From: XN24 sp035514535
Lineage (GTDB): Bacteria > Pseudomonadota > Gammaproteobacteria > Steroidobacterales > XN24
Assembly (NCBI GenBank): GCA_035514535.1
Contig: DATKAZ010000069.1
Location: 184,698-248,697, forward strand
DNA: 64,000 nt
Direction of reading: 5' to 3'
The translations under genes and the position numbers were made by a program. Positions 26,778 to 35,097 of the stretch are shown here, in pieces (position 1 is the first letter of the stretch; the number at the start of each line of letters is the position of its first letter). A model generated the notes under the pieces. It saw only the letters and a list, made by a program, of their open reading frames with translations, had not been told where the DNA came from and ran no database searches.

Positions 26778-28847
26778 CTAGCCTGCTTCGCTCTCATCGC
26801 GGTCCGCCCGGCGTGCGCCGGCCACCCGGTCGGGCTCATCGAGCAGGGGCTTGAAAATCCGGCCGACGAGCTCGTCGATATCGGCCCGCAGGCCTTGCCG
26901 GGCGCGCTCCAGTTGCTCCCGGATCGCGATCGGGACCTTCTCGGCCGCGGATAACGCCGCGAGCGTTTCGGCGTGCCTGGCGCGCTCCGCGTCGAGGGCC
27001 TTCGCCAGCTTGCTGCCCGCCTGTTCCGATTCCGCTTCCCGGCGCTGCGCCCACTCCGCCTCGCGTTGCGCTTTCTCCGCATCGCGTCGCGCCTGCTCCA
27101 GGCCGGCTTGCAGTTCCTCGTACTGCGCCTCGGCGGCGGCCAGCGCCCGGCGCAGCTCGGCGAGCTGTGCCTGCTCCTCGGCCAGGCGCTCAGTGAGGCC
27201 CCCGGACTCCTCGGTAGCGGCCTGCAGCGCCTGGCGAGCCTTCGCCAGCGCCTGTCGGTCCTGCTCCTGCTGCCGCCGCATGGCCGCGATCTCGTCGTCC
27301 TCCTTCGCCGGCGCCTGTCCGACCGCCGCCTGCGAGCTCAGGTCGGACACGTCGACGCCGTGGACAAGGAAGCCATCGCCGTTCCCGGCAGCATCGCCGC
27401 GCGCCGCCAGCAGCCAGCGCATGACCTTGCCGTCCGCGGGCCGGCTGTCGCGCACGACGGCCCGCGCGCCGGCGGAAATTGCGGCGAGCGCATCGCCGAC
27501 GGCATCCGCGTGGACGCGCGGCAGGACCTTCAAGACGTCGCGTCCTACGATCGGCGCCCGCCCGAGCGCCTGTGCCTCGTCGTTGGCCGCGACGACCTTG
27601 AAGCCGTCCGCGACGCGAAACACGGGGCCGCCCAGGGACCTGAAGTCGCGCTCGAACGCCGCGAGGCGTGCCTCCGTCTCGATGTGCGCAGAGCGACTCG
27701 CGGTGATCTCCTCGTGACGCACGATCGCGCCGGCGATGCCCGGGTTGAGTAGCGGGCTGACACCGATCAGCCAGCGCCGCTCGCCGTCCCCGTATTCGCA
27801 CTGGAACTGCTCTGCCACGCCCCCGAGCACCTGCCTGACGCCGCGCGCCAGCTCGGCCGTGTCCAGATCACCGAATCCGTCCGGCCCGGTCGGTGGATCG
27901 ATGAAGCCGGTCCCCGGCCCGAAATCCTTGCCCGCATGACAGGCGGCGTCGTCGAGCGAGAGCCAGGCCTGGTTACAGTCCGCAATGACCGCCGCGGAAT
28001 CGAGCACGGCATGCGGCACGCGCTCGGAATCGAACACCGCGCGCAGGAATTTCCGGCCCTGCTTCAATTCGCGCAAGGCCTTCTGCTGGCGCTGCGCATC
28101 CGACAACACGCCCGCGGCCCGCTCCAGGCGGCCCCGGGCGTCCAGTTGCGAGCGCCCGCGCAGCGTGCACCAGCGATACGCACCGCCGCCGACCTTGACC
28201 CGCGCCTCCAGCTGCCATGGCTGGCTGGTCTCGACGAGTTCCTCGATGCGGCGCAGGGCCAACTCGCGGTCATCCGGGTGAATGCGCGCGCGCAATGCCT
28301 CAAGCGACTCGCGGCACTCGGGCCCGGGCAACTGCCACGCACCGGGCTCCGCAGCAGCAAGCCACGCGTCCTCGTCGCCGCGCTCGTAGTGCCACGCCAG
28401 GTCGCCCGTGGCGCCGAGGCCGCCGGCGATGCGCTGGCTGCGCCGCCGGGAGTCCTGGCCGGCGCGCGCGCGGGCCGCGGCGCTCTTCAGGCGGTCGTAC
28501 AGGCCGGCGGAGTCCATGGCTTCGGGCGCCAGCCGGTCGAGTGCCCCGAGCGCCAGGCAGGCCGCCGCATCGGGAGCGGAATCATCTGCGGCCAGCGCGA
28601 CGATCGGCAGCTCCGGCGCGATCTCCACCAGGTTCGACAGCAGGTGCAGCCCGTCCCCCTGGCCGAGGGCCAGGTCGACGAGAGCGAGATCATAGGCACC
28701 GGAGCCGAGGCGGCGACGAGCGGTCGCAAGGCTGTCGGCACCCTCGATCATGATGAGTCCGGAATCCTGCTTCTGCAGGCCCTGACCGATCCTCCGAATG
28801 ACCTCCGGATTGTCTGCAATCAACAGGATGCGCAGCGACTGGGACAT
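26778..28847 (-). CDS. Receiver-like, PAS-repeat and coiled-coil signalling protein
   Basis: A 689-residue protein. Residues ~5-120 form a receiver-like domain (LRILLIADNPEV; D58 at the phosphosite in LALVDLALG), with only one acidic residue at the N-terminal pocket and no obvious Lys. Next come a PAS_3-like domain (WQLEARVKVGGGAYRWCTLRG), two or more PAS domains (FDSERVPHAVLDSAAVIADCNQAWLSLDD; FRVADGFKVVAANDEAQALGR), then a ~110-residue Glu/Ala/Arg coiled coil. There is no kinase, GGDEF or methyl-accepting output. The start ATG 28847 gives the normal receiver N-terminus. Its output partner is probably the REC-EAL protein encoded next. Confidence 0.8.
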   Translation of the reverse strand: MSQSLRILLIADNPEVIRRIGQGLQKQDSGLIMIEGADSLATARRRLGSGAYDLALVDLALGQGDGLHLLSNLVEIAPELPIVALAADDSAPDAAACLALGALDRLAPEAMDSAGLYDRLKSAAARARAGQDSRRRSQRIAGGLGATGDLAWHYERGDEDAWLAAAEPGAWQLPGPECRESLEALRARIHPDDRELALRRIEELVETSQPWQLEARVKVGGGAYRWCTLRGRSQLDARGRLERAAGVLSDAQRQQKALRELKQGRKFLRAVFDSERVPHAVLDSAAVIADCNQAWLSLDDAACHAGKDFGPGTGFIDPPTGPDGFGDLDTAELARGVRQVLGGVAEQFQCEYGDGERRWLIGVSPLLNPGIAGAIVRHEEITASRSAHIETEARLAAFERDFRSLGGPVFRVADGFKVVAANDEAQALGRAPIVGRDVLKVLPRVHADAVGDALAAISAGARAVVRDSRPADGKVMRWLLAARGDAAGNGDGFLVHGVDVSDLSSQAAVGQAPAKEDDEIAAMRRQQEQDRQALAKARQALQAATEESGGLTERLAEEQAQLAELRRALAAAEAQYEELQAGLEQARRDAEKAQREAEWAQRREAESEQAGSKLAKALDAERARHAETLAALSAAEKVPIAIREQLERARQGLRADIDELVGRIFKPLLDEPDRVAGARRADRDESEAG

Positions 28848-28970
28848 CGATATCGGGGCCCTTCGACCTTGGCATCGCGAAGTTACCACGATCCCGCTCC
28901 GGCGTCGTTCCATCAGGTCGCGTTTCCGCACATACAGTGGCTACGTCCCCCACCTGAACGACTCCGGAGC

Positions 28971-29954
28971 TCAGATTCCGGGCACGCCGAGGAGCGGCGC
29001 CGTCGCTGCCTCGCGCGGCCAGCGCTCGCTCGAGACTGGCGTGCGGAAGCCTTCCGGCTTCACGACCAGCAGGTCGCACGGCAGCTGATCGAGGACGCGT
29101 TCAGCGGTGCTGCCGATGAAAATCCGCCCGAAGGGGTTACGGGCGATCGCCCCCATCACCACGACATCTGCAGCGGCCTCGCGGCAGTACTGCGGCAGGG
29201 CTTCCTCGGGCGGACCTTCGACATAGGCGATCCGTGCGGGGGCCGCCACCGCCGCGGCAAGAGCGGACTGGACCGCGTCGCGGTGTCGCTGCTCCGCCGC
29301 CTTGCCGGGCAGGTCCGGCGACAGCGCATGCTCGCGTTCACCGATCAGCGCGCGCAGGCGCCGCTCCCAGGCATGGAAGGCGTGGACGGTGCCGCCGGTG
29401 CCGCCGGCGAGCCGTTCTGCAACCTGGAGAATCCTGACATCCAGGTCCTCGCGCCGGCCGTGGCGCCCGGTAGGATCGACGGCGGCAACGATCACCGGGG
29501 CGTCGCGCCACGGGCGCCCGCGAGTGAGCAGCAGCGACGACGGACAATGCCGCACCAGCTGCCACTGCATCGAGGACAGGCGGCGGCCGCCGTGCTCCCG
29601 CCCCTCCGGCAAGGCCACGACGAGCATTTCGGCCGCGCGCTCCAGGACCCGCCTGATGAGCGCCTCCTCCGGCGGATGATCCCAGGCCGCATGGCAGCCT
29701 ATGGGTCCGCCGAAGCCAAGTGCTGCCCCGATTTCCTCGAGCCGCTCGAGATAGCGGCGCACCAGGGCGTCCCGTGCATGCTGCAGGTGCTCGCGATTCT
29801 CGAAGTGCGCCAGGGAAATGTGCGAGTTGTATACCGGCGTGAACAGCTCCAGCGCGAAGCCCGCGCCGGCCGCGAGGCGGGCGCCAAGGGCCGCGGGGGC
29901 CGCAGCAGCAGTGTGCGGATCCACGCCAACGATAATTCTTCCAGAATTGTCCAT
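28971..29954 (-). CDS. Tandem universal stress protein (UspA-domain pair)
   Basis: A 327-residue protein with two Usp domains, each beginning with a beta strand and Asp (IIVGVDPHT and VIVAAVDPTGRHG). The second domain ends with the ATP-binding motif G-x2-G-x9-G-S-T (VVMGAIARNPFGRIFIGSTAERVL) and the terminal strand CDLLVVKP. The first domain's motif is degenerate (VVALPEGREHGGRRLSSMQWQLV). This UspE-like layout is common in oxygen- or stress-induced regulons. The start ATG 29954 is preferred over an upstream alternative start. It is divergent from fixL across 149 bp. No clear FNR box is seen in that gap. Confidence 0.85.
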   Translation of the reverse strand: MDNSGRIIVGVDPHTAAAAPAALGARLAAGAGFALELFTPVYNSHISLAHFENREHLQHARDALVRRYLERLEEIGAALGFGGPIGCHAAWDHPPEEALIRRVLERAAEMLVVALPEGREHGGRRLSSMQWQLVRHCPSSLLLTRGRPWRDAPVIVAAVDPTGRHGRREDLDVRILQVAERLAGGTGGTVHAFHAWERRLRALIGEREHALSPDLPGKAAEQRHRDAVQSALAAAVAAPARIAYVEGPPEEALPQYCREAAADVVVMGAIARNPFGRIFIGSTAERVLDQLPCDLLVVKPEGFRTPVSSERWPREAATAPLLGVPGI

Positions 29955-30103
29955 ATTGCCGCGCCCCGGGCATGCACTGCGCATGCGCCCATCCGTGCCG
30001 GGATTTTTTCGCCGTCACCCTGAGGTTATTCTAGACCGCTCTTCACCACTCGGCCACGTAGCGCACTGCGTCGGTCGAGTCGCACAGGACCCCGAACAGC
30101 CCG

Positions 30104-32431
30104 ATGAATTCCAGCGAATCCAGTCCCGTGCCGGCCGGCCGAGGCGACATCCTGCGGGCGGAAAGCAAGCTCGCCGCGCTGCTCAACGCGACGCCGGACG
30201 CGGTCGTGTTGATCGACGGGCAGGGCATTATCGAGTCCTTCAACCAGGGCGCGGAGCAGGTCTTCGGTTACCGGGCCGACGAGATCGTGGGCCAGAACGT
30301 CGCGCGGCTGATGCCGGCGCCGTTCCGGGCCGACCACGACGACTACATCAGGCGCTACCAGCGCACGGGCGAGGCGCGCTTCATGCTCGCGCCGCGCGAG
30401 GTCGAGGCCTGCCGCAAGGACGGCTCGGTCTTTCCGGCGGAAGTCTCCGTCGGCCGGGTGGAGGGCGAAGGGCCGGCGAGCTTCATCGGCATCGTCAGGG
30501 ACGTCAGCCAGCGCGTGGCGGCGGAGGCGAGACTGCACCAGGTGGAGGCCAACCTGCTTACGGCCCAGGCGCTGGCCCACGTCGGCAGCTTCGAGGGTGA
30601 CTGGCCGAGTGCTGCGACCAGCTTCTGGTCGGGCGAGTTTTACCGCATCGCAGGCGTCGACCCGTCCGAGCCGTCGCTGCCCCCGGTAGAATTCGCCCGC
30701 CGTTTCGCCCACCCGGACGACCTGGAACGGGTGGAAGCGCGATTCGCAGAGGACATGAAGAAGTCTTCCGGCGGGGGCGAGCTGGAATTCAGGATCATTC
30801 GTCCCGACGGCACGGTGCGGCACATCCAGATGATCTACCAGATCGTGGCGAACGGGCCGCAGGGCACACCTCGTATCCTCGGCACCATCCTCGACCAGAC
30901 GTTCCGCCGGCACGCGGAGGAGGCGCTCCGCCAGGAGCGCGACCGGGCGCAGCTGTATCTCGACCTCGTCAACGTGATGATCATCGCCGTCGACCGCTCC
31001 GGCCAGATCACCCTGGTGAATCGCAAGGCCTGTGAGCTGTTCGGCTACCCGGAACACGAGCTGCTGGGCAAGGACTTCTTCGCGGCATGCCAGCCGGCAG
31101 GGTTCGCCGGCCGCTCGCGAGTGCTGTTCGACCAGGCCCTCGCCGGCCAGGAGTCGAGCTTCAGCCTGCTGGAGGGCCCGGTCCTGACGCGCGCCGGCCA
31201 CACGCGGCGCGTGTACTGGCGCAACCGCTTTCTCAGGGACGAGAAAGGGCGCATCAGCGGTGTCCTGAGCGCGGGCGAAGACGTCACCGAGCAGCGTGAG
31301 ACCGAGTCCCAGCTGCGCCAGGCCGAGGAGGAGCTGCGGCTCATCTTCCGGCGCGCCCCCGTGGGCATGGCGACACTCTCGGCCGCGCACGAGATCGACG
31401 GTCACTATCTGTCGGTCAACCAGTCACTGTGCAACATGCTGGGCTACTCGGAAGGTGAATTGCTGGCGCGCTCGGTGCGCGACGTCACGCCGCCGGAGGA
31501 CGTCGCCGAGACCATCCGGCAGTTCCGGCTGCTGCTGTCCGGCGCCGGCACCGTCAAGTTCGAGAAGCGCTTCGCGCGCAAGGACGGCGCGCTGGCGCAC
31601 GCCATCGTCAATCTCAGCGTGATCAACGATCACCAGGGCAAGCCGCTGCTCATCATCAGCCAGGTGCTCGACCGCACCGACGTCGTGCTCGCCGAACTGG
31701 AAGCGAGAAAGCAGCGTGAGCGGCTTGCACACGCCGCCCGTCTCGGTACGCTGGGCGAGATGGCGGCCGGCATCGCCCACGAGCTGAACCAGCCGCTGGC
31801 GGCGATCGCCAACTATACGCAGGCCTGCCAGCGACTCACGGCCGCCGGCAGGATGGACGCCGATGAACTCGGCGAGGTCCTGGGCCGGGTCACGGCCCAG
31901 GCCAGGCGCGCCGGCGACGTGATTCACCGCCTGCGGGCGTTCGTGCGTCGCCACACGCCGGATCGCAGGCGTCGCGATGCGAACGAGCTGATCCGGGAGA
32001 TCCTGCCCCTCGTCGAAATGGACTGCCGCTCGCACGAGGTGGACCTGCGGCTGGAACTGAAGTCCGACCTGCCCCGCGTGCAGGTCGACGGCATCCAGGT
32101 GCAGCAGGTACTGCTCAACCTGACGCGCAACGCGGTGGAGGCCATGAATGCCTGTGCGCCGGATGAGCGCAGGCTCGTAATCCGCACGACGGAACTGAAC
32201 GAAGACGAGATCGAAGTGGCCGTCGAGGACACCGGGCCGGGCGTCGAAGCCAACATGCTGGAGCAGCTGTTCGAGCCGTTTTTCACGACCAAGCCCGAGG
32301 GCATGGGCCTGGGCCTGTCGCTGAGCCGCTCCATCATTGAGGCGCACGGCGGCACACTGAGATACGATTCCCGCTCCGGAAGCGGCAGCATCTTCAGGAT
32401 CAGGCTTCCGTCGGCACCGGCAGAGGAGTAG
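30104..32431 (+). CDS. fixL: FixL-type haem-PAS oxygen-sensing histidine kinase
   Basis: A 775-residue kinase with several PAS domains. The first (residues ~18-140) aligns without gaps to the Bradyrhizobium FixL haem PAS in GQNVARLMPAP...HDDYIRRYQRT. H78 falls on the proximal haem ligand (His200) and R98, 20 residues on, on the O2-contacting Arg220. Three more PAS domains follow (~165-275, ~285-400, ~405-530), then a HisKA domain with H559 in GEMAAGIAHELNQPLAAIANY and an HATPase (NLTRNAVEAM, DTGPGVEANM, GMGLGLSLSRSI). No membrane segments are seen, so it is cytosolic. Haem binding is inference from these ligands. Its stop abuts the fixJ start. Confidence 0.9.
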   Translation: MNSSESSPVPAGRGDILRAESKLAALLNATPDAVVLIDGQGIIESFNQGAEQVFGYRADEIVGQNVARLMPAPFRADHDDYIRRYQRTGEARFMLAPREVEACRKDGSVFPAEVSVGRVEGEGPASFIGIVRDVSQRVAAEARLHQVEANLLTAQALAHVGSFEGDWPSAATSFWSGEFYRIAGVDPSEPSLPPVEFARRFAHPDDLERVEARFAEDMKKSSGGGELEFRIIRPDGTVRHIQMIYQIVANGPQGTPRILGTILDQTFRRHAEEALRQERDRAQLYLDLVNVMIIAVDRSGQITLVNRKACELFGYPEHELLGKDFFAACQPAGFAGRSRVLFDQALAGQESSFSLLEGPVLTRAGHTRRVYWRNRFLRDEKGRISGVLSAGEDVTEQRETESQLRQAEEELRLIFRRAPVGMATLSAAHEIDGHYLSVNQSLCNMLGYSEGELLARSVRDVTPPEDVAETIRQFRLLLSGAGTVKFEKRFARKDGALAHAIVNLSVINDHQGKPLLIISQVLDRTDVVLAELEARKQRERLAHAARLGTLGEMAAGIAHELNQPLAAIANYTQACQRLTAAGRMDADELGEVLGRVTAQARRAGDVIHRLRAFVRRHTPDRRRRDANELIREILPLVEMDCRSHEVDLRLELKSDLPRVQVDGIQVQQVLLNLTRNAVEAMNACAPDERRLVIRTTELNEDEIEVAVEDTGPGVEANMLEQLFEPFFTTKPEGMGLGLSLSRSIIEAHGGTLRYDSRSGSGSIFRIRLPSAPAEE

Positions 32432-33058
32432 ATGATGGCGTCAAGCGAGGCAACGGTTTTCATCGTGGATGACGATGAGGCAGTCCGGGATTCACTGGGC
32501 CTGCTGCTGCGATCGGCGGGTTACCGGGCGAGGTGCTACGCGAGCGCCAGGGATTTCCTGAAGGCCTTCGATCCGCGTGATTTCGGCTGCCTGGTACTCG
32601 ATATCCGCATGCCCGGCATGTCCGGCCTGGAGCTGCAGAAGCACCTTGCGGAGATCGGTTGCAATATTCCCATCGTGTTCATCACCGGCCACGGCGACAT
32701 TCCCATGGCCGTCGAGGCGGTTCGCCTGGGCGCCGTCGACTTCCTGCAGAAGCCGTTCGAGGACCAGCAGCTCGTCGATCGCATCAGCGAGGCCATGAAG
32801 CAGGCCGCAGACCAGCGCGAAGGCGAGCTCGAACGGCTCCAGATCCTGGACCGCATCGAGAGCCTCACGGCGCGCGAGAAGCAGGTCATGGGCGAAGTCG
32901 TGCAGGGCAAGGCCAACAAGGTGATCGCCGGAGACCTGGGGGTCAGCCAGCGCACCGTTGAAATCCATCGCGCCCGGGTGATGGAAAAGATGCAGGCCAA
33001 CTCCCTCGCGCACCTGGTGCGGATGGTGATGGTATCCGAGGCCCAGTCCGGGAACTGA
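32432..33058 (+). CDS. fixJ: FixJ-family response regulator
   Basis: A 208-residue protein: receiver with the acidic DDD pocket (FIVDDDEAVRDSLG), phosphosite D57 (LVLDIRMPGMSGLEL), T in ITGHGDIPMAV and K in FLQKPFED, then a LuxR-type HTH (LTAREKQVMGEVVQGKANKVIAGDLGVSQRTVEIHRARVMEKM). Both halves follow FixJ closely. In the classical scheme FixL phosphorylates FixJ at low O2, which then activates fixK or nif/fix promoters; the targets here are unknown. The ATG directly follows the fixL stop (TAGATGATG); the second ATG (32435) may be the one used. Confidence 0.93.
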   Translation: MMASSEATVFIVDDDEAVRDSLGLLLRSAGYRARCYASARDFLKAFDPRDFGCLVLDIRMPGMSGLELQKHLAEIGCNIPIVFITGHGDIPMAVEAVRLGAVDFLQKPFEDQQLVDRISEAMKQAADQREGELERLQILDRIESLTAREKQVMGEVVQGKANKVIAGDLGVSQRTVEIHRARVMEKMQANSLAHLVRMVMVSEAQSGN

Positions 33059-33206
33059 CCTCCCGACCGCCGCGCCGCGTTAGGTAGAAGTTCGTATACC
33101 AATAGCGGGGGCGAGTTCCAATACTCGCCGGGCGAGAATAAAAAATCCTCCAGGACGTCCGCCCGCGCAGGGCAGGCGATTCCGCAGTCGTCCGGTCCGG
33201 AAACTC

Positions 33207-33611
33207 ATGTCTCCAGTCTCGGGAAGCACCACTGAGGCACCTCAAGCGACGATCTGCGTCGTGGACAGTGATCGCGGGCAGCGGACCGCCCTGTCGCAAC
33301 TGTTGAGCCGCCTCGAACACGACATCAGCGCCTTCGAATCGGCAGAGGCGCTGCTGGACGCGCTCGGCGCAACGCCGATCAAGGTGCTCGTGGTCAGCCT
33401 CGAGTTGTCCGGCATGAGCGGCCTGGAGCTGCTGCAGGCACTGCGTGACCGCGGTCAGCAGGTGCCCGCGATAATGCTGGCCGGCGAGTCGGACGTTGCG
33501 ACCGCCGTCGGGGCGATCCGGGCGGGCGCCGTCGACTTCATCCAGCGGCCGGTCATTGACCGCATCCTGCTGCGCAGGGTGCGCGACGCGCTCGAGCAGA
33601 CCGGCGCCTAG
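33207..33611 (+). CDS. Stand-alone pseudo-receiver domain protein
   Basis: A 134-residue single domain resembling a FixJ receiver (ATICVVDSDRGQRTALSQLL; GMSGLELLQALRDRGQQVPAIML; AIRAGAVDFIQRPV). The phosphorylation site is lost: the residue five before GMSG is S64, not Asp, the conserved Lys is R114 and one acidic pocket residue is S21. It therefore cannot be phosphorylated in the usual way and may act as a constitutive or decoy interaction domain for the FixL/FixJ pair 150 bp upstream. The start ATG 33207 has no strong ribosome site. Confidence 0.75.
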   Translation: MSPVSGSTTEAPQATICVVDSDRGQRTALSQLLSRLEHDISAFESAEALLDALGATPIKVLVVSLELSGMSGLELLQALRDRGQQVPAIMLAGESDVATAVGAIRAGAVDFIQRPVIDRILLRRVRDALEQTGA

Positions 33612-33715
33612 ACCGGTTTTTCGCGTTAATTCCTCTTCTTACGGCGACTTTGTGACGCAGTTCGCGACCATTCGCGGATCGCGGGGCTAAGCTCGGCCCG
33701 GAAATCGAGCACACC

Positions 33716-34849
33716 ATGAACGCCATACTCAAGATCATCGTATTCCTCGTCGTCGCCAGCGCCCTCGTGCTCGGCGGCCTGCGCCTGTATTTCGGCGGCG
33801 GCATCGCCTACGGGGATCTGACGGCGGCGCCCGCAGTGCCCGAAAGCGGCCTGGAGACTGTGCTCGCTTATCCCAAGCCGATCGGCAATGTCGCCGTGAG
33901 CGCCTCCGGCCGGCTGTTTTTCACGGTGCATCCCGAGGCCAGGCCGGATGGTCCGCGGCTGTTCGAGTGGCGCGCGGGCAAGGCCGAGGCCTTCCCGACG
34001 GCGGACATCCAGGATGTCGTACTCGAGACGCCGCTCGGCGTCGCCGTCGACCGGCAGGATCGCCTCTGGGTGGTCGATCCGGCGCGCCACGGCTTCGGGC
34101 GCCCGCGAGTTGTCGCCATCGACCTGGCCACCGGCCTGGTGGTGCACGAGCACGTGTTCCCGCGCAAGATCGCGCCGCGCGGCTCATTCCTGCAGGACCT
34201 GCAAGTGGACCCGGCCGGGCGCTTCGTCTACATCGCCGACACGAGCTTCTGGCGCAAGTCACCGGCCGTGATCGTCTACGACAGCACGACACGCAAATCC
34301 CGGCGCCTGCTGGAGGGCCATGAGTCCGTGCGGGCGCAGGACTGGGTCATCCGCACGCCGATGCGCGAGATGCGCTTCATCGGCGGACTCGTGCCGATGA
34401 AACCCGGCCTGGACGGCATCGCGCTCGATCCCACCGGCCAATGGCTGAATTTCGGCGCCATGGCGCACGATACCTTGTACCGCATCGCGACCGGCGCCCT
34501 GCTCGACGAACATCTCACGGACGCCGAGCTCGCCGAGCGCGTCGAGACACTCGGCAGGAAGCCGCTGAGCGACGGCCTGTCCGCGGACCTGCCGGGGAAT
34601 GTCTACATCACAGACGTCGAGCACGGTGCCGTGCTGCGGATGGCTCCCGGCGGCGCGCTCTCGACCGTCGTCAAGTCGCCGCGCATCCGCTGGGCGGATG
34701 CCTTGTCATTCGGCCCCGACGGCTGGCTGTACCTCGCGGACAGCGCCCTGCCCGAAGTGCTGCTCAAGTCGCATTCGCACATCAACGGCAGCGGGCCGTA
34801 TCACGTTTACCGCTTCCGTCCCGGGACCACCGGCACACCGGGCCAGTAG
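33716..34849 (+). CDS. Yellow/major-royal-jelly-like beta-propeller protein
   Basis: A 377-residue protein with an N-terminal signal anchor (IIVFLVVASALVLGGLRLYF) and a beta-propeller-like body: GNVAVSASGRLFFTVHPE, PLGVAVDRQDRLWVVDPARHG, FLQDLQVDPAGRFVYIADTSFW, GLDGIALDPTGQWLNFGAM, DGLSADLPGNVYITDVEHGAVL, and WADALSFGPDGWLYLADSAL. This series matches the MRJP/yellow (dopachrome-conversion related) family and SMP-30-like propellers. Enzyme activity, if any, is unknown. It is extracytoplasmic by its N-terminus. No operon partner is seen; the sRNA locus follows. Confidence 0.75.
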   Translation: MNAILKIIVFLVVASALVLGGLRLYFGGGIAYGDLTAAPAVPESGLETVLAYPKPIGNVAVSASGRLFFTVHPEARPDGPRLFEWRAGKAEAFPTADIQDVVLETPLGVAVDRQDRLWVVDPARHGFGRPRVVAIDLATGLVVHEHVFPRKIAPRGSFLQDLQVDPAGRFVYIADTSFWRKSPAVIVYDSTTRKSRRLLEGHESVRAQDWVIRTPMREMRFIGGLVPMKPGLDGIALDPTGQWLNFGAMAHDTLYRIATGALLDEHLTDAELAERVETLGRKPLSDGLSADLPGNVYITDVEHGAVLRMAPGGALSTVVKSPRIRWADALSFGPDGWLYLADSALPEVLLKSHSHINGSGPYHVYRFRPGTTGTPGQ

Positions 34850-34904
34850 CCTCGCGCGAATCCGGTACCGCGCCCCTAGGGATTTTCCGCATTCGGGCCG
34901 GAAA

Positions 34905-34946
34905 TTGACCGAGGTCAACATAGCGGCGGCGCAGCAAACGTATAAA
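34905..34946 (+). promoter_or_regulatory. FNR/Anr/Dnr-type box and -10 element (class II promoter)
   Basis: A perfect 14-bp palindrome TTGACCGAGGTCAA at 34905-34918 fits TTGA(C/T)-N4-(A/G)TCAA, the FNR/Dnr/FixK half-site pattern. A -10 hexamer TATAAA lies at 34941-34946. The box centre (34911.5) is 41.5 bp before the predicted start at 34953, exactly the class II activator position. No good -35 is present, as expected for an activator-dependent promoter. Confidence 0.65.
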
Positions 34947-34952
34947 TAATCC

Positions 34953-35093
34953 CGGCAGTCGAGACCATAAGGATGTGGCGCCGGCCGGTACGCCAGGGAG
35001 GCACCGCCGGCCGGTCTTGAATTCGGATGGCCCCGGCTCCCGACACTCTCCTCTTGGTTTAGGCCCTCGTAACGCAAGTTCGGGGGCCTTTTT
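34953..35093 (+). ncRNA. Candidate FNR-controlled small regulatory RNA
   Basis: A predicted ~141-nt transcript from the class II promoter above to a rho-independent terminator. No open frame with a ribosome site is seen in it. Its 5' part can form a small CCATA/TGTGG hairpin (34965-34978) and GC-rich pairing around CCGGCCGG. A C/U-rich segment CTCTCCTCTT (35046-35055) before the terminator stem looks unpaired and is complementary to Shine-Dalgarno-like purine runs. Known parallels are FnrS (E. coli) and PhrS (Pseudomonas), anaerobically induced sRNAs. I recognise no sequence family. Existence and size are inferred from the signals. Confidence 0.55.
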
Positions 35094-35094
35094 C
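35062..35094 (+). terminator. Rho-independent terminator of the candidate sRNA
   Basis: An 8-bp stem GGCCCTCG / CGGGGGCC (one G-T pair) with an 11-nt loop, then TTTTTC. It lies 3 bp before the stop of the convergent M48 gene. Its T-run is on the plus strand, 216 bp after the royal-jelly-like gene, so it best fits a separate transcript. Confidence 0.8.
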
Positions 35095-35097
35095 TAG

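Noticed and set aside
29955..30103. FNR box between the universal stress gene and fixL
   Set aside because: No TTGA-N6-TCAA-like palindrome is present in this gap.
34953..35093. Possible 6S RNA, because a CCATA/TGTGG hairpin followed by CGC resembles part of E. coli 6S
   Set aside because: The match is about 14 nt only. The long closing stem between the two ends and the central bubble of 6S are not seen, and the promoter is of the FNR class.
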